Below are positions 24,040 to 34,300 of a DNA stretch of 64,000 bases, piece by piece. Under the pieces are notes generated by a model. That model saw only the letters and a program-made list of their open reading frames with translations. It made no database searches and had not been told where the DNA came from. Every line of letters starts with the position of its first letter. Within the stretch, counting starts at the first letter, position 1. The position numbers and the translations under genes are program-made. Source of the stretch: Bimuria novae-zelandiae CBS 107.79 (lineage: Eukaryota > Ascomycota > Dothideomycetes > Pleosporales > Didymosphaeriaceae); assembly GCA_010015655.1 (NCBI GenBank), contig ML976688.1:62001-126000 (forward strand). The letters are read 5' to 3'.

Positions 24040-24210
24040 TATTAGATAGTATAATAAGTAGATGTTAATGCAACTTAATAGTATTTCTTGTTTTTTTTTG
24101 TATTCTCCACTGTGTTTAGTTGGTTTCGGATATTTTGCTAGTGTGCCAAGCCAAGTGGTCCCTGCTCGATTGTACAGATCTGACCTTACCGCAGCTTATT
24201 CTATCTGACA
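24040..24210 (-). repeat. Copia-2 5' LTR
   Basis: 171 bp, plus-strand ends TATTAGATAG and ATCTGACA, followed by the duplication GTAGT. Confidence 0.94.
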
Positions 24211-24215
24211 GTAGT

Positions 24216-24725
24216 AGAACTTCTTAATTTCTTTTAGTATAGATTGGTCGACTATGTGTCTAGTAATAGTAAGCATCTTGTAGAGTCTCTTCGTACGGCG
24301 GTGTCCAAAGCGTCGATGTAGGCGTTGGAGTTCTATTTCTATAAAGTACGAGATTGCTTCGTCGTAGCCTGTATTAAAAAATAGGTGTCCCTATTTCTGT
24401 ACGACGGATATAGTTAAACCGTCTTTTTATATAATAACGTTAAGAATATTATTATAGTAGGCTCCTAGCCTATCGGCGTTTACTAGGGATAGTAGGAATA
24501 GTGTAGAGGTATTAAGAATATAATAGGTAACTCTACTAATTAGGTTCTCTATGTATATAGTCCTTAGTAAACTCTGTAGATTTTAGCCTCTAAAAGAAAT
24601 ATTTATAGCCTTTAGGGTCTAGTCTACTTTTATATAGGGATTCTCCTTTAGGTATGCTTCTAGTTAGGACTTGCTAATAGTAGATATTTTTACTATACTT
24701 ATATTTTAAAGTTCTCCTTAGTACT
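24216..24725 (-). pseudogene. Copia-6 pre-integrase and protease region
   Basis: Directly right of Copia-2, the minus strand reads ELQRLHRRFGHRRTKRLYKM then SILKEIKKFYY, the pre-integrase domain with its HRRFGH motif. This continues the Copia-6 pol from 19097. It ends at the solo LTR insertion (duplication GTACT). Confidence 0.8.
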
Positions 24726-25155
24726 TGTTAAGTCCCCGAAAGAGATAGCTAATCCCTATAGGGCTAAGGTTGGTTCTCGGGCAGGAATACTTGGTAGGAC
24801 GGGAGAAGGTTGTAGTGATAGCCTGCGCTTGTCACTGGGGCGTTGGTATCGAAGGTGTGTACAGCACAATCAAATCAACAAAGTTGCTTACTCAGATCCA
24901 AACGATAGATTGATAAACAAGGTTGAACACAAGGAGGAGGAGTCCATCCTTATGTTCCTATATACTTAGCATGCTCGACTTGCTCGACTCGAGCAGAGCG
25001 AGCACAGCCTTGGCTTTCTGCACCTGCTCGATTTGCTCGCTTCGAGCGCTTCGAGCAGTCACGTGACCTGCCCATTGCTGTGCCACCATTGGCTCCCATA
25101 AGACCTTGGCCGCCTCAGAATGTTAGCCTGGTGATGCTAAATACAGATCCTAACA
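24726..25155. repeat. Solo LTR (430 bp), family b, inside Copia-6
   Basis: Begins TGTTAAGTCC and ends GATCCTAACA, with TGTTA/TAACA ends and the duplication GTACT on both sides (24721-24725 and 25156-25160). It is GC-rich and almost free of RIP. Near 24970-25060 it holds clustered CTCGA/TCGAG palindromic motifs. No internal region is present. Confidence 0.93.
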
Positions 25156-25160
25156 GTACT

Positions 25161-27424
25161 TCGTACGGTATTAATCCTTAATAATAAACTAGTCTGTACG
25201 TTAGTTAGTCTCTTTACTATAGATGTCTTTACCAGTCGTGTGGTGTAGGTAAGTAGCTATTATAAAAAATATATAGCTTTTTTACTATAATTATTAATAT
25301 TAAAGTTATTATCCTTATCTATAACGTTATTAGCCTTGCTATTAGAATATCTTTTATATTCTATAATATAGGCTAAAACTTTTATATAAATTAGCGTGTG
25401 GTTATATCTCTTCTTATATAAGGAAATATATTATTATTTAGCTTTTAATTCATCTATATAAGAATAGTTTAAGAACTAATATTTTTCCTTTTTACACATA
25501 AAGCACTTCTTCCCTTTTATACTATTACCCCTTTTACGTTATGCGTTTCGTGGTCGTGCGTACGATAGGCCTAAGTTCTGGTGCAGTATTCTAGGCCTGC
25601 TATTATACATAGGTTGAGAGGGTATACAGGCGGTGGTTATATATTATCTATTAGTGTAGTACGTTCCGTGCGTGTCTTATATGTACTAATTAGCTTACCT
25701 ATTTATTATAATCTATAGTACTACTTAAAAGTCTCTAAATAGTGCTTTGCACGTAGGTTTAATAAAAAATATAGCTTATTTAAGTTTTAGTTACCCTCTA
25801 TATACTTATATAATTACTATATATAGTTATATTTTACCCTTAAATAATAGTCCTATAGCCCTTTATGCGAGGGTTAGTCTATTAATTATTATATTAAGGA
25901 CTTTATATAAGGACTTATTAAGATTCTTATGTTTACATCGTGCGAAGATTATAGTTATCTAGTCTATTTAATACTAATTATAATTAACTAAGGTATTAAA
26001 GTGCTTATTAATTTAGTTGTATAGAGCCTTTTAGGTTTATCTAGGTCTCATATTACAAATATAGTAGGCGCTCGCGCGGCCTTCTAGTATATCTAGGAAA
26101 AGGGCTAAATACTAGCTTTTTAAAATATCTAGTCGTACGCAAAGCTTAATAAAAATTTAAGCTTTATTATATAAAATATTATATAGCTTACTAAAGTAGT
26201 TATTCTTTTTTTTTTTTTAAAAAATCTTTTAGAATTATATAATCTTGTGTAGTAGTTTTTTTTTTTTTGTACTTTATACGCGGGCGATAGATTATACATT
26301 TATTAAAATAGTATAATTTATTTTTATATTAGTATTTTATATAATTATAAAGCTACTTGTGCGCACTACTACTATAGTTATAATTAAGGCTTTAGACTTT
26401 TATATGTATTCTATTCGTGCGGGGGAGTATAGAGTGTTTCCTATCCGTATAGATAGGTGTATTCCATGGTATGTTCCCTCTGGTGTCCATCTTGCTAGTC
26501 TTATAGAGACAGGTTGTACGGAGCTCTCTACGTAGAGGTTACGTGTGCCCTTAGGGTAGAAGTCGTAGTAGTTTATAGCGTTAGCCCGTACGTGCGTTAT
26601 TCTTGTTTAATAGTTCGTACGTGTAGAATTCCTAATAAAGTAGTACCTTCTAGTCCCTGTATCGTGCAGAGTCTTTATGCAATAGTAGAGAGCTTTTATA
26701 CCTAGTTATTACAATCTAAGCTAGGCGTAATTATAGTAATTTTCTTATTTATAAAAAGTACGTAGAGTTCCCTTTTAACTACGCGCGAGAGGTTACTAAA
26801 TTATTTATATAATTAATATAAAATATTTTCTTTATAGTAAGTAAGAAAGTCTTTTTCTCTTTAGCGTATTTTATAGAGCTTTATAAGAGCTAGAATAGCG
26901 TATAATATAAGCTTCATTTTACTTAACGTTTTATTTATAGTAAACGTTAGTATAAGATACCTTAAACTTATATTTCTCCTTAGTATTTATATAAGGATAC
27001 TAGTCTTATTACTTAGTTTTTAGTATAGCTTATTTTTCTTTTTTTAAGTTATAGTAGCGTGCGAGCTTTGTGCGAAGCTTTACGTAGTAGTATATATTTC
27101 TTAAGTTCTATCTTATATATTAGGCTAGTTAGTGTATTAGGCTTAAGCTTAGATACTTAGTACTATTATAGTTACGTTGTGTTATATTATATAACATAGT
27201 TATTATTAAGGTAATATATTAGGTCTATATTATATAGTACGTTATTTATTATTATATAATACGTACTATTTTCTTTTATTACGTGCAGTACATCCTTAGC
27301 AGGTAAAATAGGTATTATAATAGAGCCTGTACTTTCTATATAAGTAGTCTCCGTCTTTACTTTTACTAATTTATAGTTAACTCTCTAGGCGGGTAAGGTG
27401 TAGAGATAATTAATTACTAATTAG
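25161..27424 (-). pseudogene. Copia-6 gag region and 5' leader
   Basis: By position this is the gag and untranslated leader of Copia-6 (Copia-5 has its gag at about 38150-39100). The sequence is strongly AT-shifted, and I could not read a continuous gag domain on the minus strand. A moderately preserved GC-richer patch lies at 26400-26700. Short open frames on the plus strand here (25747-25962, 26514-26705) have no family features. Assignment is by context only. Confidence 0.5.
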
Positions 27425-27649
27425 TGTTAAATAGGCTATACTAAGCTAAGCATATCGCTATATAATAGGGCTAGATAGTTATACGATAGTACAGGTGAGA
27501 AAAGGGTCTAGTATTTAAGTCTTGTCTGTCTTGTCTACGTACGGGGGAAAGAGGGTTATAAGGATTAATATTTGCGCACGATGCCTGTGGCCTGTGCCTT
27601 TGCCTATGTAGTATTACATAACCATTGTTACCTATCTTAAGACATCGTA
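27425..27649 (-). repeat. Copia-6 5' LTR, left part
   Basis: Starts TGTTAAATAG. At the TA dinucleotide 27648-27649 it is interrupted by Fot-B; the rest of the LTR is 29495-29524. Confidence 0.92.
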
Positions 27650-27709
27650 ACGTACCTCACAAGCGAGTCAGACACACAAGCGAGTCGGATACTCTGCCAA
27701 GACCCCACT
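27650..27709 (+). repeat. Fot-B left terminal inverted repeat with two 17-bp subrepeats
   Basis: 60 bp. It contains two copies of a unit like ACAAGCGAGTCGGACAC. The right repeat holds three. Confidence 0.92.
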
Positions 27710-27719
27710 AAATTATACT

Positions 27720-29350
27720 ATTAACAACAGTACAACGCGATATCTTAACTACCTAATTAGCTATTATAATTAAAAAAAGCTTATATATAGCTCGCGCTTT
27801 AGGCTATTAAAAAAGACGTAAATATAACTTTATAACGCGCTATATTAATCTATAACGTTTCTTAAACTGTACAAAGTAACTAACGCGCTAGAAAGACTTT
27901 TTAATATAGTTATACGCCTAACTCTATAAATCTCCTCCTAATAGAGGAGTAGGTAATTATTTAGTATATACTTAACTTAGACGCACGAGGATTTCCGTCC
28001 TAGCTTATTAGTATTAAAGATATAGCTAGTTCTTTATTAGCTAAGTAGCACTATAAGCCTATTAGCTAAAACTAGGCTTTAAAGTTTATAAAGTGCTAGC
28101 TAGAGCTCTAAGTTAAGTTTAATTAAAAGTACGACTATAAGAGAGCCCTCTGTGAGGATCCTACGGTTATACAGGGCTGGTTCCAGCTTGTAGAGAATAC
28201 TAAAGCCAAGTACAGTATCCTAGATAAAGATACCTACAACTTTAATAAGACTAGCTTTATAATAGGTAAAATATTAATAGGAGTAGTGATTATAGGCTTT
28301 AAGCGTTAAGATAGGCTAAAGAGCGTGCAGTAGGGTAATTAGAAGTAAACTTTAGTTATCTAAGGCGTTAATATAATAGGCTAGGCAATTCCGCCCTTTA
28401 CTATCTTCTAGGGCAAGCACTACCTCTGTGTCTAGTACTAAAAGAAGGATCTACCTCGCGACTAGATATTTAGAGTCTTTAAGAATAGCTAAATAATAAA
28501 CAAGCTTAGTTTATAGTAGATAAAGTACTTTAACGCGTATATAAAATAGCGTATAATTAGTAGCTATTAGCTACTTATTATTAATAGTTATAAAAGCTAT
28601 AACTCGCTTAAATTCTAGTAATACTATAAGGAAAATAAGATTATTACTCTCTATATACCTCTATATTCATCGTACCTCCTATAGCCACTAGATATAGGGT
28701 GTTTCTCGCCATTAAAGAAGGCGTATAGGCGCTAAGCCAAGGATCTAATACGCAACTATATTACGTATATTACTAAAATTAAGCTTTTACCTTATTTTAT
28801 TATTATATTTAAGGCTATAATAACTTAAAGTAATATTTAAAGAGGCTTTTAAGGCGCTAGCCTCGTTCCCCTTAATCTAAAAATAATAATATTAAAGCTT
28901 AACGTCCGTCTGCGTACGCCTTCGCCTTATACTATACACGATAGTATGTAGTAGTTGTAGACACCTAGTAACACCCTAGAATTAGGGTTATAATTAACGC
29001 TAATAAAGGAGCGGATTTAGAGGCACCTAGATAGTTCCCTAATAAGCCTAGTTAAGGCCATTAAAAAGATAATAAAAGGCGTAGTAATAGTAGCACATAA
29101 GCTAGTGTTAGCGTAAAAGTAAATTGCTAAGTTTTAAGCTACTAATAAGGCCGCCACGTAACGGAAATTATATAAAAGAAAGTAACTATAGTAGGAAGAA
29201 GTCCTTATAGCTACTAATAGAAAAAAGGTAAAAAAGAGGATGCGCGCTAATTAAGATAGGCCTACTTAATAGCGCTATAGACGCTACAGTAAGGCCAGGT
29301 ATAACAGAATAACTTATAAGTAGCCTATAGAAGTAGATTCTAAGTAAATT
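27720..29350 (+). pseudogene. Fot-B transposase (DDE_1 type) with C-terminal CCHC-like motif
   Basis: Cut-and-paste transposase of the pogo/Fot1 type. The N-terminal DNA-binding part lies at about 27720-28150. The DDE domain contains the first-Asp box KDTYNFNKTSFIIG near 28228, the second-Asp region LLIINSYKSYNSLKF near 28570 (D changed to N), and LLQPLDIGCFSPLKKAYRR near 28676. A long helical tail follows. At 29276-29317 the reading YRRYSKARYNRITY has Tyr at every position of a CX2CX4HX4C zinc knuckle; all could arise from Cys or His by RIP. Only TAA/TAG stops occur. Similar CCHC tails are known in some fungal Fot-like transposases. Confidence 0.88.
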
Positions 29351-29415
29351 AGCCTACTATAATTTCTTATAACTATTTGTGCGCGTTCTGTACTATTGTG
29401 TAAAGTATATATTTT

Positions 29416-29492
29416 GGTGGGGTCTTGGCAGAGTGTCCGACTCGCTTGTGTGTCCGACTCGCTTATGTGTCCGACTCGCTTGTGAGGTACGT
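29416..29492 (-). repeat. Fot-B right terminal inverted repeat with three 17-bp subrepeats
   Basis: 77 bp, the complement of 27650-27709 plus one extra 17-bp unit (GTGTCCGACTCGCTTGT type). Confidence 0.92.
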
Positions 29493-29494
29493 TA

Positions 29495-29524
29495 TTAGGC
29501 AGCTGCCCGTACTGCGTACGGACA
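29495..29524 (-). repeat. Copia-6 5' LTR, right part
   Basis: TTAGGCAGCTGCCCGTACTG, ending CGTACGGACA, matches the end of the LTR at 16520-16549. The duplication ATAAG follows. Confidence 0.9.
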
Positions 29525-29529
29525 ATAAG

Positions 29530-30313
29530 GATATTTTTAGGATTAAGTGGTCTAAAATCCTGACAGTAGGCATGCATATAAAGGGTAAGATAGTGAAGTA
29601 GCTTTAACCCCTCACTAAGGATTATATAAAAAACGAAAATAACATCTTAGAATATAATAATAAAACTAAGAAGATATTTAAAGACTAAGCATCTTTTAAG
29701 AAATATATTTAAATTATATTTAAAGAAGTTAATAAAGCATAATAAGCTAAACGAAAGATATAAAGGCTTAAGTAAATAAAATTGGCTAGTACCTATATAG
29801 CTAAGTTTAGACGCCTATAAGCTAGAATTAATTAAGATAACGCCCTATTTTAAGTAGCCTACTATAATAAGCTAAAGAAAAGCGTTAAAGACAAGCTCAC
29901 TTACTATAATAAAGTAAATAACCTACAGGAACTCGTGAAGCTAGCCGTATAAATTAATAATTAACTATATAAATAACAGTTAGAAAGGCGAGAAAGTAAT
30001 TATTTAACCTAATACTAAAAAAAGCTAGAAACTATAAAAGGACTATAATAGAGATATCGTAATAGCTAATAAAGCTTAAGAACAGAAACTAAGAAAATAG
30101 TAAAATAGCTATAATAATAGACTATCTAACTAAGAGTAAAAATAACGCTTCAATAAAAGGGCGTGCTTAGGATGCAGAGAATAAGGTTACTTTTAAGGGG
30201 ATTATTTAAAGAATAATAAAAGATAAAGTAAGAAAGCTTAGATTATTTAAGTAGTAATAGCTACGCTAGGAGCGCTAATGCCTAACATATAATAAAATAT
30301 ATAAATAAATAAA
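29530..30313 (+). pseudogene. Gypsy-3 gag with CCHC zinc knuckle
   Basis: Continuation of Gypsy-3 after Copia-6. A retrotransposon gag domain reads IKWSKILTVGMHIKGKIVK, then PLTKDYIKNENN near 29610, FKEVNKA-QAKRKI near 29725, STYIAKFRRL-ARIN near 29795 and a helical stretch to about 30120. A zinc knuckle follows at about 30163-30205: CLGCRE-GYF-GDY, that is CX2CX4HX4C after allowing RIP at His and the last Cys. The gag lies before an (AAAT)n tract in which Fot1-A and Copia-5 later inserted. Confidence 0.8.
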
Positions 30314-30315
30314 TA

Positions 30316-30358
30316 GAGTCTCCCCCCCAGATTTAACCCAACCCCAGATTTAACCCAG
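30316..30358 (+). repeat. Fot1-A left terminal inverted repeat
   Basis: Contains two tandem copies of CCCCAGATTTAACCCA. It pairs with 37428-37470. Confidence 0.92.
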
Positions 30359-30419
30359 CAAAATTAACTCTGCGCACGCGATCGCATTGCGCGTCGCGTG
30401 CGCTTTACTGGCCCCTCTA

Positions 30420-31089
30420 ATAAACTATCTACTAAACAATCCGAACCTTCCGCTTCCTCCTGACTATCTTCTTCTAGTACTACAACCTTTCGTAGGCGCC
30501 CCTTTACTTATTTTATTATTAGCTTCGCCTCCTTCTCGCGGGCGATCTGCAACACTTCTATTATTATATAGATTAATTAACCTTCTAGTCAAACTCTTTT
30601 TCCTTTCTTAGCCTTCTTTCGCTTCTAAAGAAGCTTAGACTAATCTGCGATCTGCTTAGCTTAAATAGCTATTATAGTATTCTATATTTTACAGAGGCGT
30701 GTTATCCGCTCTGCGTAGCGTTTCACTGGCGAGAGGACTGCGGGATCCTCGCGAAGTAACTCTACAAATTGCTTATTTAATCTTAGTAGTTCTACTAGCT
30801 CTAGAAGAAAGCTCTATAGTAGAGAGAGATCTAGATTAGTTGCTTATTATAGTGTAGCTAGGACAGGTAATAGCGGGGGCGACTTGCAAGGCAGGTTACT
30901 AAGGACGCGCATAGGTAACGTAGGCTATAAGCTAGTAGTATACTATCTACTAAGTATATTTTTCTTTAATATTGCCTTCTCTCGTGCGTAGGATAGTAAT
31001 TCTATCCACTCTAATCGCAGGATACGCTATAAGCTAAGCCAGGATATTACATGCGTCTTATAGGAGTAATACCATTTAAACGCTAAAAA
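30420..31089 (-). pseudogene. Fot1-A transposase, C-terminal half
   Basis: Minus strand, continuing from the Copia-3 insertion site (duplication GATGC). It starts FLAFKWYYSYKTHVISWLSL, equivalent to the FxPLKRAY part of pogo-like DDE domains. It then gives a helical segment (LEWIELLSYAREKAILKKNI) and a basic tail near 30600 (KRKKAKKGKRV) with long open stretches. The third catalytic Asp should lie at or beside the insertion junction. A plus-strand open frame at 30387-30611 is its shadow. Confidence 0.82.
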
Positions 31090-31094
31090 GATGC

Positions 31095-31316
31095 TGTCCG
31101 ATTATACGGCCTCTATCTGTTGTGGATATGAGGCTGGAACACTTTCTTGTTTGTACCATTCTGAATAAGGCTAGCGCTGCATTGGCACTTTCAGGATCCT
31201 CGCACACATCTGCATTCCAGACAAATTAGAAGACGACAATCAATTAATCCATTATTACATCTATTAACTTATCTATCGCATTATCTTAAAGTAACAGAAC
31301 ACTATTAAATCTAATA
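31095..31316 (+). repeat. Copia-3 5' LTR
   Basis: 222 bp, TGTCCGATTA to AATCTAATA. Almost identical to the 3' copy; the few differences are transitions. Confidence 0.95.
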
Positions 31317-31330
31317 ATTAAGAGTCTTAT
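31317..31330 (+). promoter_or_regulatory. Copia-3 primer-binding site, tRNA-Lys(CUU) half
   Basis: ATTAAGAGTCTTAT: the Copia-1 site with two C-to-T changes, directly after the LTR. Confidence 0.65.
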
Positions 31331-31331
31331 T

Positions 31332-34300
31332 ACCTCCGCCAAGCCAACTGCAATAGCCCTATCGACCCTTAGAGATCCTACAGTGATCCTGACCAACCAC
31401 ACGAACTACACACCGTGGCTGAACTAACTAAAAACAAAATCCTAATTTCTAAAGGTCTGGGACATTATCAACCCAGCGCTAATAGATAAACCAAGATAGA
31501 AACCCGCAATGCCAATACCTCCCGCGATAGGCAACTACCAGCCAAGCACGGCGTATACGACTGCGAATCCGAACAATATGCCAATAATACCCTCATATCT
31601 TTCAACGGCAGGCGCGAAAGCATACAAAGACGATAGCGATTATTACAAAGGATAGCTAGAGATATACAAGATTATGGATCGCGAATACCGAGAGGAACAG
31701 GCCAGCCTAAACTAAGTAGTTACTATTATCTAATTAACAGTTTCTGCGCATCTCTAGAACAACTACTACCTCTTAAATTAATTAATTAGGTAGTAGATTA
31801 ACAACTTTATAATTATAGTTAGGGTAGACCTGCAAGACGAATACAGACAATTAAGGGCAAGATACTAAGAAGCCCTTAAGCCAATAAGAACAGCCAGATT
31901 ATAGGCTACATGGCTATCTAAGTACGATCATGCAGCTATAGAAGCAGAGACTAATTAGGTCCTAGAGCTTTAAAGGCTAGACTTAGTTAAAGAAGACTTT
32001 ATAAAGGCAGTTGTCCATGTCGCACCTATATAGGTAACGACCTTCCAGTAATATGGAAGCAAGGATGCAGCTATCTCACGGAAGCACATAATAAAACTCT
32101 TCTAAGACTACATAATCCTGCAGCACCTAATCAAGGGTAAATAAAAGGGCGCTTTTGCTACTGCAGGTTCATCTCTCGCTAACGGTGGTGAATCCACCCA
32201 GGCCACAGACAGGGACGCCTCTCTTGTGGATAAAGCAGCAATATTAAAATATTAGGGTAGACCTCGTAAATAACAAAATAATAGTTAACGTACTAGAGCC
32301 AAGCGGTCCGCGATTATAGACGATAAGCTAGCGATAGCTAGTGGCCTTAAGTGTCCTGCTTATAAACAACGCTATAGTCTACAAGACTGCTTCTACGCTT
32401 TCCTAGATAAACAACTAGAATAGTTTAGGCCAAAGCCAAGCATAGTTGCCCTAATTAAGTTCAGGCTAGAGAATGACCCTGCGCTTTAAGAAAGCCTGAG
32501 GATAATAAAGAGGGCCAGATTATAGGCACCTATAATCAAATTATCGCATACTCCCACTCTAACTCAAATTACTAAGGCTAATAATAAGTAACTAGATAGA
32601 CGCAAGATTACTAAAACCCTAGCAAGCTTTAACGCCGTATCTTTCTACACTAAATTAAATATGTACCCATTACGATGCTCAGCCATACTTAATTCAGGCA
32701 TAACCTACCATATCTTCAACGACATCGATCGCTTTGTCTCATACCGGCCACCGGCGCCAGGAGACTTCATATAGGCAGGGAATACACAAATATAGATTAA
32801 AGGATACAGGACTATCTATCTTAACATACAGAGTGCAAGCGGCAATTAAACAATATAGCTAAATAATATAGCCTATTACCCTAATCTGCTCTGCAACCTT
32901 ATATCGTTCTAATTACTCTAGAGGCAAGGCCTTTAGTAGGACACAAGGGCAGACCTAACAACTCTAAAGAGAAGAGACAATACTATGCTAGTAGAACTCT
33001 AAGAATTACATAGATAATAGGTGTTAGAACACAGAATAAGACTAGTAGGTAGTATTCCTACTAATGCTGCGTACGCCACTCACAAGACTAACACACGCAC
33101 GAAATAAAGACCGTAGAAGGCAAACGCATAGACCTGGCACCGGCAATTAGGCTATCTAGGCCCTTAGGCCCTCAAACACCTCGTGTAGCAATCTAAGGGG
33201 GTAAGAATTAAAGGTCTCTCTACAGTTAAATGTGACGCCTGCGGCAAAGCAAAACTAAAACGGCAAATACGCTGGCAAGCCAGGGAGCGAACTAAAGGCC
33301 CTGGCGAGCGAGTCGCAATAGACTTTCACGACTATAAAGCAGACAGCTTAACAAAAGAGAAGAGCTAAATGCTAATTACTAATTAATTCTCCAGCTTCGC
33401 ATAAGACTTCTACTTTAAGGATAACCGCCCAGCACGGTTAATTATTAAATTACTTAGCACTTTTGTACGGTTTATAAAAGTACAATATAACATTATAGTG
33501 AAAGTAATTAAATCCAATAACAAGATCTTCTCTATTAAGGCTAACGTTAAGAAGTAGTGCGCAGCGCAAGGTATTAAGATTAAGCTTTTAGTACTAGATA
33601 CTTAAGTACAAAATAGAGGAGCAGAATGCTTAGGGGGTGTAATTAAGGAGAAAGCGCGCACAATACGACTTAACTCTAATCTACTATAGTAGATGTGGCC
33701 TAAGATCACGCGAGCCGCGGTCTACCTATATAATTAAACGCCAAACTACACTAACTAATAGCGATCTCCATATAAAGTGTTCTTTACGACAGTAGCCTTT
33801 CAGAACGGCATTGTTACCTAACTAAAAAAGCCTAATTAAGCTCACCTAAAAGCATATGGCTGCAAAGCGTTTGCGATGACTAACGATACAAAACATGGCA
33901 AAAGTAGGCTTTAGAGGCTTAACCCTAAAGCATGGATTAGCTACCTTGTTAGCTACAGATTAACTAACATCTAGAGAATATGGATTCCCTCTCTAGCAAA
34001 GACAATCAGTACTCGCGATGTAATATTTAATAAGGATACTATGTTCTTAGGCAAAACCAAAGACCTAATAGACAACCTTATACATAGCACATTAGAAGAA
34101 ATAGTAGCCTAGGTACGATTAGTAGAGTTACCTCCCTTACCTTAACAAGAGCAAGCCATTGAGTCCTTCTTTAAGGATAAGATAATTAGTAAAGCGCCAG
34201 AGGTTAAAGGAGCTCCTGAGTACAAGCAAGGCAGGAGAGCTGGGTATAAATATCTAACGCCTCTATTAACACCGCCACTAGTGGCACTCCTTGCACAACT

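Larger units (their letters stand above)
19098..24210 (-). mobile_element. Copia-2: full-length Copia retrotransposon (5113 bp) inside Copia-6
   Basis: Two 171-bp LTRs, target duplication GTAGT (19093-19097 and 24211-24215), PBS at the right end, and a polypurine tract at the left end (CACCCCTTTAG on the plus strand). Gag-pol order is Copia. It is less RIP-damaged than its host and is among the deepest, therefore latest, insertions in the nest (Pogo-1, Gypsy-3, Copia-6, Copia-2). Confidence 0.96.
27650..29492 (+). mobile_element. Fot-B: pogo/Fot1-type DNA transposon (1843 bp)
   Basis: Terminal inverted repeats start ACGTACCTCACAAGCGAGTC at each end, with TA duplications at 27648-27649 and 29493-29494. 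The element sits in the 5' LTR of Copia-6, whose sequence resumes after it. It encodes one plus-strand transposase. Size, TA target and DDE motifs fit the Fot1/pogo branch of Tc1/mariner. Confidence 0.95.
16295..29524 (-). mobile_element. Copia-6: Copia-order retrotransposon inside Gypsy-3, with three insertions of its own
   Basis: LTRs at 16295-16549 (3') and 27425-29524 (5', split by Fot-B) are flanked by ATAAG (16290-16294 and 29525-29529). Net length is about 5.8 kb after removing Copia-2, a solo LTR (24726) and Fot-B. On the minus strand the order is gag (right), pre-integrase, integrase, RT, RNase H (left), so it is Copia. Motifs match Copia-5 (37504), making these two members of one family that is distinct from Copia-1 to -4. 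Confidence 0.9.

Noticed and set aside
19098..24210. tRNA gene in the Copia elements because of the tRNA-Lys-like sequence
   Set aside because: Only an anticodon-arm complement of about 13 bases is present, in the PBS position next to the LTR; there is no cloverleaf.
26514..26705. 63-codon plus-strand open frame in the Copia-6 gag region
   Set aside because: No recognisable domain and no counterpart in Copia-5; probably chance in a less RIPed patch.
30298..30315. (AAAT)n tract as the 3' tail of a LINE element
   Set aside because: The upstream sequence is Gypsy-3 gag with a zinc knuckle, and pol resumes after the insertions; no LINE reverse transcriptase is present.
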